NCBI GenBank assembly: GCA_051252515.1
Contig: JBPOFS010000001.1
Location: 765,940 to 829,939 of the forward strand
Length of the DNA stretch: 64,000 nt
Origin: UBA5078 sp051252515
Lineage (GTDB): Bacteria > Pseudomonadota > Gammaproteobacteria > Pseudomonadales > Pseudohongiellaceae
Direction of reading: 5' to 3'
The translations under genes were made by a program, and so were the position numbers. Shown piece by piece: positions 34,946 through 43,166 of this stretch (its first letter is position 1; every line of letters starts with the position of its first letter). The notes under the pieces were generated by a model. It saw only the letters and a program-made list of their open reading frames with translations, searched no databases and was not told the DNA's origin.

Positions 34946-36364
34946 GTGTCAGACAAGAGTTTTTCAAGTAGCACAGATAGCGTGACCGCTAATACTCCAC
35001 CGACAAGCAAATCCATGCGCCTCGGTCAAAAATTTGCGCTCACCGGTGCCGCACTGATGATTCTGTCCATGTGCGTCTTTTGGTTGGTGACGAATCAAAC
35101 TACCGAGAATATTTTACGCCAACAAGCCGACAGTCTCGGCACTACCTTAGCGCGGCAAACTGCAATATTGGTCACCGAACTAGTGTTAGCGAACGATATG
35201 GTGAGCATGAACGTATTGCTGAATCAGCTCACAAGAGAGCCGGCTATCGCGCAAGTAGCCGTACTCAGCATCGAAGATCAAGTCATCGCGATCTCGGGCT
35301 CGTCCAACTCAAGCGCCGGAGAAAGCCTGTTCGGCACCTATGTCGCTCCCATTGCGCTACAAGACTCTTTAGCCGGGTATGTAAGGGTCAATCTGGATCA
35401 GCACTATATAGAACAAGGTGTCACTCGCAGCTTCTTATTTATGATTGCAGCATTGCTTCTGCTTGCTCTCACCGCCATTGCGGTCATTTATGCAATGATC
35501 CAACATTTCGTGAGTTTTCCGCTTAGCCAACTGTCGGCATCAATACAGAGCGTGCGACACGCTCAACCAGAACCCAGCCCCTTCGGCGAACGCGATGACG
35601 AAGTAGGATCTGTTATTCGTCTTTATAATCGGCTTATCTACGAACTCGAAGACGAAGAGAACCGTCAGGAAATTTTTGGCCCAGAGGCTAAAGTGACGCC
35701 TAAGTCTGCTAGCGAAACGGTGTACCGTCGCCCTGGTAGTGCATTCGTCAGTATCGTCAATATTAATATCAGCAACTACCGCTCTGCATTGCATCAACAC
35801 GAAGCTCAGGAAACGATCGAGCTGCTAAACACTTATTACTTTTACATTCATAAAGTAACAAAGCTCTACAATGGCAATATTGAGAAATGTGCAGGAGACG
35901 AAATCCTCATCACCTTCGGGGCCGCTCAGGCCGATGATGAACACTGCTTTCATGCTGTATGCGCCGCCTTACTGTTTCTTGAAATCACCTCAACGCTAGC
36001 AAGAGAGCTAGAGGCTCAAGGACTTCCCACATTACAGTTCAAAGCAGGACTACATTGCGGCGAACTACTCACTGGCGTACTCTCATCACTAGAGCAAAAC
36101 ACTTACACCGTCGCTGGCGAGAACTTGGCGCTGACTAGACAAATATGCAAAGAAGCACCACTAGACATGCTGATCATTAGCGAAGCGGCTTATTTACTCG
36201 CTGACGCTGATAGCCGTCTAATAACGGAAGAGTTTACAGACGTCGTCGATGATAAAAACGGCGAGTTCATAAAGACCTGGCTGGTCGATGAGGCGATGCC
36301 TAACTATAAGGCACTACTGGACAGGCAAGTAGAGCACCTCCTTGCCGAGGAAATCTCATTTTGA
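34946..36364 (+). CDS. Membrane-bound class III nucleotide cyclase homologue, probably inactive
   Basis: A 472-residue protein: helix about 27-49, periplasmic domain about 50-160, helix about 163-187, HAMP about 187-240, class III cyclase homology domain about 262-440. Against the consensus, the first metal Asp (FADI) is Asn (NINIS), the substrate Lys and second Asp survive (EKCAGDEILITFG), but the transition-state region reads TVAGENLALTRQ, replacing IGD by AGE and losing the Asn and Arg. Cyclase activity is thus doubtful. Cotranscription with the FimX-like gene suggests a membrane sensor partnered with the c-di-GMP receptor. Confidence 0.8.
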   Translation: MSDKSFSSSTDSVTANTPPTSKSMRLGQKFALTGAALMILSMCVFWLVTNQTTENILRQQADSLGTTLARQTAILVTELVLANDMVSMNVLLNQLTREPAIAQVAVLSIEDQVIAISGSSNSSAGESLFGTYVAPIALQDSLAGYVRVNLDQHYIEQGVTRSFLFMIAALLLLALTAIAVIYAMIQHFVSFPLSQLSASIQSVRHAQPEPSPFGERDDEVGSVIRLYNRLIYELEDEENRQEIFGPEAKVTPKSASETVYRRPGSAFVSIVNINISNYRSALHQHEAQETIELLNTYYFYIHKVTKLYNGNIEKCAGDEILITFGAAQADDEHCFHAVCAALLFLEITSTLARELEAQGLPTLQFKAGLHCGELLTGVLSSLEQNTYTVAGENLALTRQICKEAPLDMLIISEAAYLLADADSRLITEEFTDVVDDKNGEFIKTWLVDEAMPNYKALLDRQVEHLLAEEISF

Positions 36365-36408
36365 CGACACCCTTTGCGTGCTTAGCGAGATGGCAGTAAG
36401 CTGTACCC

Positions 36409-36428
36409 ATAGATTCTGATGAATCTAT
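36409..36428 (+). repeat. Inverted repeat directly upstream of the response-regulator binding site
   Basis: A perfect 8-bp inverted repeat ATAGATTC-TGAT-GAATCTAT ends one base before the AAGGAG ribosome binding site of the next gene. It could be an operator or an mRNA hairpin that governs translation initiation. Confidence 0.5.
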
Positions 36429-36440
36429 AAGGAGAATATT

Positions 36441-37493
36441 TTGGATCATAAATACCCCGTCTGCCATCTTTTCTACTACCCCACCCAAGTAATTCTTGTA
36501 GATGATGATCCAGACTTTCTCGATGCGGTCAGTTTGATATTACCGCGCGACCTTAGCTTTCGCTTGTTTCAATCTGCACGACAAGCGTTAACGCACATCA
36601 ATAATGCTCAGCATCATGCCGATCTCATACGCCGCGTATACTCCTCGTATAAAACTGGCCCATTCGATTCTGACACACTGACCCACATAGACATTAACGA
36701 GATCTACAAAGAGGTCTACAACGCCGATCGTTTCAGCACACCTAGTGTTGTCGTTGTGGATTATTCAATGCCCTCCATGAACGGTTTAGAGCTGTGCGCC
36801 AGCCTAAGCAATCCTTATATAAAACGTATTCTTTTAACAGGACAGGCTGACACAGAAATTGCGGTGCAGGCATTTAACGATGGTTTGATTGACCAGTTTA
36901 TTAGCAAGAAAGATCAGGACTTAGAAAACAAACTTCAACGCTCTATAGCCAATTTGCAACAACACTATTTCAGCAAGAGCTTTAAGCTCATCACAGATCC
37001 TGTTATAGCGAATAGTCAAAGTCGATTTATAAATGATCCCGAATTTATTAGTTTTTTCAATTCGGTTAGAGAGCAACATAAAATAGTAGAATACTATTTA
37101 TTGGACGAACCTTATTCAGGGTTCCTAATGCTCACCGAACAAGGAGAGGCCTCCTTGTTATTAATTCTTCCGCATTCTGACTTGCTTGAAAATTTACGAC
37201 AATGCAACGCAGCAAATTCTCCAAACGAACTCATAGACGCACTGAAAGCCGGAAAAATGATCCCACTATTTCATTGCGCAGATAACGATACGCTCGTTAA
37301 CGAATTGACCAACGACAACTGGAAGAATTACTACACTGCCGCCATTCGTGTAGCAGAGGAGTCTCCCTACTATTGCGCTGTGTTGGAGCCAGAGCAAACC
37401 AAACGCTTACTTAGAAACTTTACACCCGACAAGATCCATTCCTACGACCAACATATTAATACGCCTACGGCGCTTACGAAGTTTTTGCATTAG
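36441..37493 (+). CDS. Two-domain response regulator with unusual output domain (LqsR-like)
   Basis: A 350-residue protein that starts at TTG 36441, with GGAG eight bases upstream. Residues 15-150 form a receiver (VILVDDDPDFLDAV; phosphoacceptor in VVVVDYSMPSMNG; RILLTGQADTE; Lys in ISKKD) with an insertion of about 45 residues between strands 2 and 3. Residues 160-350 have no helix-turn-helix or enzymatic motif that I recognise. Size, receiver insertion and proximity to a CqsS/LqsS-like kinase recall Legionella LqsR, but this is inference. It is tail to tail with that kinase gene, overlapping by 20 bases. Confidence 0.78.
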   Translation: MDHKYPVCHLFYYPTQVILVDDDPDFLDAVSLILPRDLSFRLFQSARQALTHINNAQHHADLIRRVYSSYKTGPFDSDTLTHIDINEIYKEVYNADRFSTPSVVVVDYSMPSMNGLELCASLSNPYIKRILLTGQADTEIAVQAFNDGLIDQFISKKDQDLENKLQRSIANLQQHYFSKSFKLITDPVIANSQSRFINDPEFISFFNSVREQHKIVEYYLLDEPYSGFLMLTEQGEASLLLILPHSDLLENLRQCNAANSPNELIDALKAGKMIPLFHCADNDTLVNELTNDNWKNYYTAAIRVAEESPYYCAVLEPEQTKRLLRNFTPDKIHSYDQHINTPTALTKFLH

Positions 37494-38937
37494 CCGCTAA
37501 AATGGGAAATTCTAGCGTAAAGCGTGTATAGACTCCCAGCTCGGAGGTCGCACTGATCTCCCCACCAAAGCTACGCATTGTTCGACGACAAAATGCCAAT
37601 CCGGCACCCGTCCCATTGCTCCTAGTAGTGAAGAACCCGCCAAAGATTAACGGCAGGATCTCACGCTCTATCCCCAGGCCTGTATCCTCAAATATTAACT
37701 TGTTAATCGTCTTCCCAAACTCTGTCTTAATCGTAATATCGCCGTGACCTGCTGACTCGATACTGTACAGCGCATTCTTTAGGAGATTAAAAAGCACATA
37801 AATCAGCAAGGATTGTTCGGCGTATATATCAAAGTCATTCGTCAATACCAACGCTACTCTTTCACGCTCGGTACGCCGAAAAGGATACTGCTGCAGCGAC
37901 TTCTCAACCACATCGCTGATAGAGAAGCGTTTAAAGCTGTCCCGATCGGTTTGCTGATCGTTAAGGTTTGCTAGCAATAGATCGATCACATGATTTGCTT
38001 GATCGACCATGGACTTTATCCTGGGCCCAGTCTCAGCCAAAGTCTCTAACAACTCCGCTCGAATACTCGGAAACTGATCGGGCTCTTTTGCCGAGGCAAA
38101 ACGGTATGCCTCTACTAGCTCTGGAAGATAGGAATCAACGCCGCCTATACTGGCACGCACACCCGAAAGAGGCGTACGCATCTCGTGGGCAATCGTGGCA
38201 CTTAACGTCGCAAGTGCCGAAGTCTTCTCGTTAAACCCTATTTCTTTACGCAATCTCTTTTGTTGCTCACTGGTGATTCGCTCTAGAGCAACGCCCAATT
38301 GGCGCGAGAAGAACGCCAGCAATTCATTTAGCTCACTGTACACATTCGAAGGATCACGCAGCAGAAGCAGCGCCGACATCTTTCTACCAAAGAAAATTGG
38401 CAAGGCAATTTGTGCCCCATAAGCTTGGAATGCCGGCTTGATCTCAGCGGGCGAATCTTCGTATGAAAAACTTCGTTGCATTTTCTTGGAAAATTGTAGG
38501 AGTTTTCCCATGTCTGGTTTTTTCTGTAGTCCATGTTGAGACCACAGTAAAAAATCATCGGCATCGTCAGGATTGCCCTTTACATCTTGTGCCACGAAAA
38601 TAGTCGCACCGGCCCCACCCATCAGCGCACTGAGGCTTGTCTGGGTATAGCGTAGCAAGTCGTCTAGCTCTGTGTACTCATGAAGATTATCGATGAGCTC
38701 GGCGATTCCGCCTATTCTGCGCAATGCGGAATCGACCCTAAAACTACCCAGGGCTTGTAGGAAGGCCGCAAATAATTTGTCTTGCGTAGTAATAACAAAG
38801 GCAATAAATAGTATATTAAAGACTGCTTGTAACAGAAAAGGTTGAAGAACGTTCGACGCAAATATAAATATCAGAAGATACAGCGATGCGTAGCTAAGCA
38901 CTAACAAGCCTTTGGCAAAATAAATCGATTTTTGCAT
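37474..38937 (-). CDS. Membrane histidine kinase, CqsS/LqsS-like HisKA
   Basis: A 487-residue kinase with two N-terminal helices (about 8-30 and 36-55), a GAF-like domain (about 85-215, LDDLLRYTQTSLSALMGGAGATIFV), a HisKA with His251 in TIAHEMRTPLSG and a long helical stretch ending in ANHVIDLLLANL, and a HATPase with N-box FNLLKNALYSI, G1 FEDTGLGI and G2 NGTGAGLAFC. All catalytic residues are present. The long HisKA insertion is like that of CqsS/LqsS quorum-sensing kinases, although these have more membrane helices. The partner is probably the regulator it overlaps. Confidence 0.85.
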   Translation of the reverse strand: MQKSIYFAKGLLVLSYASLYLLIFIFASNVLQPFLLQAVFNILFIAFVITTQDKLFAAFLQALGSFRVDSALRRIGGIAELIDNLHEYTELDDLLRYTQTSLSALMGGAGATIFVAQDVKGNPDDADDFLLWSQHGLQKKPDMGKLLQFSKKMQRSFSYEDSPAEIKPAFQAYGAQIALPIFFGRKMSALLLLRDPSNVYSELNELLAFFSRQLGVALERITSEQQKRLRKEIGFNEKTSALATLSATIAHEMRTPLSGVRASIGGVDSYLPELVEAYRFASAKEPDQFPSIRAELLETLAETGPRIKSMVDQANHVIDLLLANLNDQQTDRDSFKRFSISDVVEKSLQQYPFRRTERERVALVLTNDFDIYAEQSLLIYVLFNLLKNALYSIESAGHGDITIKTEFGKTINKLIFEDTGLGIEREILPLIFGGFFTTRSNGTGAGLAFCRRTMRSFGGEISATSELGVYTRFTLEFPILAANAKTS

Positions 38938-38991
38938 GGAGCTCCTTGTTACTTACCTTGCATTAATGGGCTACACAATTCTAAAATAGTT

Positions 38992-39007
38992 TCGAGCAAT
39001 TGCTCGA
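38992..39007. repeat. 16-bp perfect palindrome in divergent promoter region
   Basis: TCGAGCAATTGCTCGA is fully self-complementary. It lies between the kinase gene (start 38937) and the divergent small membrane protein gene (start 39082). The position and symmetry suit a dimeric repressor or activator site serving both promoters. Confidence 0.6.
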
Positions 39008-39081
39008 TCTTGGTATTCATCGGGTTCTGCTAGTGTATACTACTGCCCGATCAAATTTAACAACGCCAGAGCTAACAGAAT

Positions 39082-39477
39082 ATGAACGGTTTAAAATCAT
39101 CTTTAAAACTACCACCAGTGCTACTTTGGAGCTTGGTGTATGGCGTTATTGGTGGTTTATTTTTCAAGGCCGTTTCAGTATTTGAATACTGGGTAGACGC
39201 CAACCGCGCTCAGATCATGCAGTGGAAGCGCTATCCAAATCGCAACTATCGCCAGTTTACCTCAGCAGTGCTGATGGGCCAGGTCGGCGCAAAATCTTGG
39301 TCGTCACTACCCATGAGCTACAGCCAAATCACCAATCGATTTAATCACGCTCCTTATCCTTACCTTGTCATTATGTGCAACACCTTAATAGCACTGGTTT
39401 ATTTACCAGTAGCACTGGTGACCGGCATAATTAAAGGCCCAGCGTTCGTTTATCATCAGTCTAGCGCCAATACGTAA
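39082..39477 (+). CDS. Small membrane-associated protein of unknown function
   Basis: The 131-residue protein has a hydrophobic segment near the N-terminus (VLLWSLVYGVIGGLFFKAV), a polar middle with many aromatic residues and a second segment near the C-terminus (YLVIMCNTLIALVYLPVALVTGII). I do not recognise a family. It is 56 bases upstream of a single-domain response regulator on the same strand and divergent from the CqsS-like kinase, so it may be a membrane partner in this signalling cluster. Confidence 0.65.
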   Translation: MNGLKSSLKLPPVLLWSLVYGVIGGLFFKAVSVFEYWVDANRAQIMQWKRYPNRNYRQFTSAVLMGQVGAKSWSSLPMSYSQITNRFNHAPYPYLVIMCNTLIALVYLPVALVTGIIKGPAFVYHQSSANT

Positions 39478-39533
39478 TCTATGTTTGAATTTAGACATAG
39501 ACCTTACTGCCCGCCCCTTGCGACACTAAGCTT

Positions 39534-40052
39534 ATGAAAAACAAGCCTCTTATCTTAGTCGTAGAAGATGACCGACAGCAATCTGACTTAGTTGTTGAGA
39601 TTATCAACGAAACCCAGCAATTTGAAGCCATCGCTGCTTATGACGGGGAACAAGCCCTTGCCATTTTGAAGTCTCACCAACGCGGCTTTAACTTCTTGAG
39701 TAATCGAGTAGCGTGTATTTTATTAGATTGGCAGATGCCAAAAATGAACGGCGAACAGTTCCTGAAGACGCTTCGCATCGAAGAAGGCAACAGTCCTTTC
39801 AAGATCCACATTCCGATTGTCATCTTTACCGCCTATAACGACTTAGAGCGCCAAACACTCGCGAAGAACCCCACGCTTGGGCTTGCCTCTGGTTATATCC
39901 TAAAGCCTTTCGAAGAAGAGGAGCTGCTTGGACTCCTAGAGCGAATCGTCATACATAAAGAAGCAGAGATACTACGAGAAATACTCATTGAACGGGACCA
40001 ACGCTGGGCAAGAGAGTTGGACAAGGTCAGCAGCAAACGGTCTAAAGAATAA
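39534..40052 (+). CDS. Single-domain response regulator
   Basis: A 172-residue receiver with no output domain: LILVVEDDRQQSD (acidic pocket), ILLDWQMPKMNG (phosphoacceptor), VIFTAYND and ILKPFEEEE (Lys). There is an insertion of about 10 residues (SHQRGFNFLSNRVA) before strand 3 and a charged C-terminal helix of about 35 residues. It overlaps the convergent 7TM kinase gene by 11 bases, repeating the tail-to-tail arrangement of the first pair. It probably relays phosphate or acts by protein contact. Confidence 0.85.
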   Translation: MKNKPLILVVEDDRQQSDLVVEIINETQQFEAIAAYDGEQALAILKSHQRGFNFLSNRVACILLDWQMPKMNGEQFLKTLRIEEGNSPFKIHIPIVIFTAYNDLERQTLAKNPTLGLASGYILKPFEEEELLGLLERIVIHKEAEILREILIERDQRWARELDKVSSKRSKE

Positions 40053-42159
40053 CAGGGAGTCGCACTGTAAACTGTGTTCCCTTTCCCAAAGTACTCTCAC
40101 ACTGAATACTACCCTTGTGTTCAGTCACTATGCGGTTACAGATTGTCAGCCCCCATCCTCGGCCCGCAGTAGAGTTTCCAACGGCAGTGACCTTTCCACT
40201 GAAGTACGGTTCCCATATTTTCTCTCGCAATGCACTATCGATCCCACAACCCGTATCAGAGATGACCACTACCAACTCCGCCAGCTCGATAAACGAGTGA
40301 ATCCTTAAGGTCCCCCCGTCGGGCATTGCCTCTAGTGCGTTCTTTATGAGATTACTAAAGAGCACTTGGATTTCGCCTGGAATGCCGAGAACCGCGGGGT
40401 CACCCTCCGCTAACTCGAGGACATGCTTATGCGGCCCCTCTTGTTGGAGCTTCAAGCTGCGCTGCAGGATAAGATTGACGTCAACCTCTTGTACCCTTTC
40501 CTCATCACCCTCCTCGCCATCAGTGATGATGAGGGTCTCCTCGACAATTTCCATCGCTCTTTCAATTTGCTCTTCAATGACATTTTTGTACTTCTCGATA
40601 CTTTCTGGGCTTTTAATTCGATTAGCGGCCATTCGGATAATATTCAGAGGAGTGCGGATTTCGTGATGCGCTTGCCGCGTGGCATGGGCGATGGCTCGCG
40701 TTTTCTCACCTCGAACGAGCTGTATCTCAGCTTGATGCAGGCGCCGCTGGTTATCGAAGTATTGCTTTTCAAGCTTCTCAAACGGGGTCAATCGATAAAG
40801 AATGGCGGCCACATACCGCACAAGTCGAGCCAGAAACTGCTTGTCCTTCACGCTGAACTCTTCCTGACTACTGCGCTCACCTAATATCAACGCGCCCTCG
40901 AGATATTCGGGCGAAAAGAATGGCAGCACCAGAGTGTTCTGAACAGTGTGGCGCCCCCACTCGGCTACTCGTTCCTGCTGGCTTTCCGAAAACTCCGACA
41001 AAGCAGACAGTTCATGGCGCTCGATGCACTCCAAAATGAAGCTGTCATCGATGGGCAATATTACCTGTGCCTTTGCACTCTCGCTGTTATAGAGCCCATA
41101 AGAGATAAGGTTCTCGTCGTTATCTCGTATAGCGACGATGCGCTGTATCGACTCAAGCTCGAAGACATCGTCCACCTCGGCGCTGAGGGTTTGGAAAATT
41201 TCTGCGCGATTCTTGATTTGCTCTAGCTTTTCAGCAAGCCGGTTAAGAATGTCTTCTGGCTCATACCAATTGCGGACAAAACGCCGCCTTGCGGTACTCA
41301 CTAGGAACAACTCGAATCGAGTGGCGTTAAAGGCCCACAGAAGGGCTATAACGCAGATTAGTATCAAACTGATACTAGGAGAGGTAAATGACACTTGGAA
41401 TGAGAGGTAAAGGCTGAGTATAGCTAGCGCGCCCACAATCAGTTTGGCCGTATAACGATCCACGACCATCTGCATATCGAGCAAATCATACTTACTAAAC
41501 GCATAGGCAAAGAATAATGAAGGAAAAATAGACCCTAAATGGCCTAATACTAGCCAATCATAATTACCCATGACGACTAGCACTAGATCAAAAATGATTC
41601 CGAAAGCTATAAATAGAGCCATCCCCGCTAGCATATAGCCTACACGGGTTCGATAAGTAGGATAGCGTCGGTAGCTAATGATTAAATTAGTGATGACAGC
41701 AACGCCTAAGAACACTAAGTACAAGGCGTAGACTGCGTATCCAGGGCCATCGACAAATACGACACTCCCCTCTTCCAGCACGGCCCGCGATACCACATCG
41801 GTGAATACGATCAACACAGACAAAGTCGCAAACACCGCGATATTCAACCAGCGTAGAGTCTTGCCTAGCAGCCTAGTTGGGTCCGGGTAACGCAAACTGA
41901 TGTCGAAATGGCCATTGCCAAACATTAAAGCCGCAACAAGCTGGATTTGCGACACAAGATTCACTGGCACTACGGATTGAAACTCATGCAACAACATATA
42001 GCACAAGGCCCAAATGGCTATAGAGACGTTTGTCACTAAGTACGTAGCGGACAAACGGCTTGGATTCTGTCGCCAAGTAAACAGGCCCAAAATCAGAAGA
42101 GCTATGGCGTTAGGGATAAAAATATAATTCATAGCCCTAACCGAAACCTTCCAGCTCAT
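40042..42159 (-). CDS. Seven-transmembrane-type histidine kinase with GAF domain
   Basis: A 705-residue kinase: seven to eight N-terminal helices (about residues 10-280, like the 7TM histidine-kinase sensor region), GAF-like domain (about 300-460, with ALILGERSSQEEFSVKDKQFL), HisKA with His499 in QAHHEIRTPLNIIRMA, and a HATPase (NLIKNALEAM, ISDTGCGI, AGRGWGLTI). All key residues are present. The start at 42159 gives MSWKVSV; ATG 42132 (MNYIFIP) is an alternative nearer the first helix. It follows the GNAT gene after a 78-base gap with two hairpins. Confidence 0.85.
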   Translation of the reverse strand: MSWKVSVRAMNYIFIPNAIALLILGLFTWRQNPSRLSATYLVTNVSIAIWALCYMLLHEFQSVVPVNLVSQIQLVAALMFGNGHFDISLRYPDPTRLLGKTLRWLNIAVFATLSVLIVFTDVVSRAVLEEGSVVFVDGPGYAVYALYLVFLGVAVITNLIISYRRYPTYRTRVGYMLAGMALFIAFGIIFDLVLVVMGNYDWLVLGHLGSIFPSLFFAYAFSKYDLLDMQMVVDRYTAKLIVGALAILSLYLSFQVSFTSPSISLILICVIALLWAFNATRFELFLVSTARRRFVRNWYEPEDILNRLAEKLEQIKNRAEIFQTLSAEVDDVFELESIQRIVAIRDNDENLISYGLYNSESAKAQVILPIDDSFILECIERHELSALSEFSESQQERVAEWGRHTVQNTLVLPFFSPEYLEGALILGERSSQEEFSVKDKQFLARLVRYVAAILYRLTPFEKLEKQYFDNQRRLHQAEIQLVRGEKTRAIAHATRQAHHEIRTPLNIIRMAANRIKSPESIEKYKNVIEEQIERAMEIVEETLIITDGEEGDEERVQEVDVNLILQRSLKLQQEGPHKHVLELAEGDPAVLGIPGEIQVLFSNLIKNALEAMPDGGTLRIHSFIELAELVVVISDTGCGIDSALREKIWEPYFSGKVTAVGNSTAGRGWGLTICNRIVTEHKGSIQCESTLGKGTQFTVRLPVIL

Positions 42160-42172
42160 GACACACGCCTAG

Positions 42173-42222
42173 CTGGGAGAGATTCTCCCAGTGGCTATCC
42201 CTTATCCTTATTGGATAAGGGA
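42173..42222 (-). other. Two tandem hairpins between GNAT and 7TM kinase genes
   Basis: Stem A: TCCCTTATCC (42198-42207) pairs with GGATAAGGGA (42213-42222), 5-base loop. Stem B: CTGGGAGA (42173-42180) pairs with TCTCCCAG (42184-42191), 3-base loop. Neither has a T-run. They fill most of the gap, so an RNA-level control of the kinase is possible. Confidence 0.6.
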
Positions 42223-42237
42223 AGTGCGCGCGTCTAA

Positions 42238-43089
42238 TCACTTAAAGTTTCGTGCCTCTCCTTTCAACAGATATTTGTTGATGTTGTTGATCATGTAATA
42301 CTGACTTTGCTTGCTGAACGAGGCTTCAACCACATTACGCATGGCTTTCAATGAGCCTTGGACGCTGCCGTACATCAGCAATAGATTGTTGGTAATGAAG
42401 AAGTGTACTGGAGAATAGCCTACGCCCAATCCCCACTTAAACGCCTTGCTGTTCACGTTTGTCCACAAGAAGCCCACATCATAGCCCATTTGGGCTGAGC
42501 GCTCCAAAATAGGAATCGACAGAAACGGAGAAACCACTTGTCTGAACTCCTTCAGAACCCCCAATTCTTTAATAAACATGATGCGATCTTTCTTCACCAC
42601 TTCAGTCAACCAATAGTTTGAGATAGTCATTCCGCTGTCTTTTTCAGACTCAGAAAGCTCCCAAGGCATATCGTGCTCTTTACTCATTGCCGCTTTATTC
42701 ATTAATAGCACCCAACAAAACCCGATAATCGCATCGCCTTTATAAAGTAATGAGATTAATGGAATTCGATCGGGGTCATTGCGCAGGCTATGGGTAATTT
42801 CGCTTTTTGCTGAACTGTGCGTCCATGACTCGCCCCAACTCTCATTGAAGACATTCATATAACACTGCGCAAGATCATCTACTGTTGCCTCATTCATCCC
42901 AGTCACTTCATCACCAAAATAAGTTTTTAGTTGATAATCTTCACCTAGTTTTTCCTTAATCATTTCATTCAACATTCCCGTCGAGGATTGTTCAATAACT
43001 GGCTTTTTCAACAAGCGTGTTACTGGACGAATTTGGATAGGAAGTGGATGGGCAGGTACAAGGGTGCTTACTACTGTTTGTGCAGTCAT
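42238..43089 (-). CDS. GNAT-fold acyltransferase of unknown substrate
   Basis: A 283-residue protein. After an N-terminal extension of about 65 residues, the GNAT fold spans about 70-260: VDDLAQCYMNVFNESWGESW, the strand PLISLLYKGDAIIGFCWVLLM, then FIKELGVLKEFRQVVSPFLSIPILERSAQMG (acyl-CoA loop region, with RQVVSP in place of Q/RxxGxG/A) and LWTNVNSKAFKWGLGVGYSPV. The GNAT fold is shared by protein acetyltransferases and by acyl-homoserine lactone synthases; none of the LuxI-specific residues could be confirmed. It precedes a 7TM kinase in the same direction and has a structured leader. Confidence 0.72.
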   Translation of the reverse strand: MTAQTVVSTLVPAHPLPIQIRPVTRLLKKPVIEQSSTGMLNEMIKEKLGEDYQLKTYFGDEVTGMNEATVDDLAQCYMNVFNESWGESWTHSSAKSEITHSLRNDPDRIPLISLLYKGDAIIGFCWVLLMNKAAMSKEHDMPWELSESEKDSGMTISNYWLTEVVKKDRIMFIKELGVLKEFRQVVSPFLSIPILERSAQMGYDVGFLWTNVNSKAFKWGLGVGYSPVHFFITNNLLLMYGSVQGSLKAMRNVVEASFSKQSQYYMINNINKYLLKGEARNFK

Positions 43090-43117
43090 GATAAATCCTC
43101 TAAAACAAGCTGAATGT

Positions 43118-43166
43118 TTAAAGGCCTAGAGTGTTTGTTAGAAACACAAGGGAAAACGGCCTTTAA
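43118..43166 (-). promoter_or_regulatory. Structured 5' leader of the GNAT gene
   Basis: Nested inverted repeats: TTAAAGGCC (43118-43126) pairs with GGCCTTTAA (43158-43166), and inside it GTGTTT (43131-43136) pairs with AAACAC (43142-43147). It lies 29 bases upstream of ATG 43089 on the minus strand, the position of a leader regulatory element. A further inverted repeat GCTGAAC-TTT-GTTCAGC is at 43214-43230. Confidence 0.5.

Noticed and set aside
35071..35526. 151-codon open frame inside the cyclase-like gene
   Set aside because: It is an overlapping frame on the same strand with Arg/His/Ser-rich, non-homologous sequence, and the cyclase frame is clearly coding.
42238..43089. GNAT gene as a LuxI-type acyl-homoserine lactone synthase
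   Set aside because: The fold class agrees, but the conserved LuxI residues could not be identified and no LuxR gene is near; kept only as an acyltransferase of unknown substrate.
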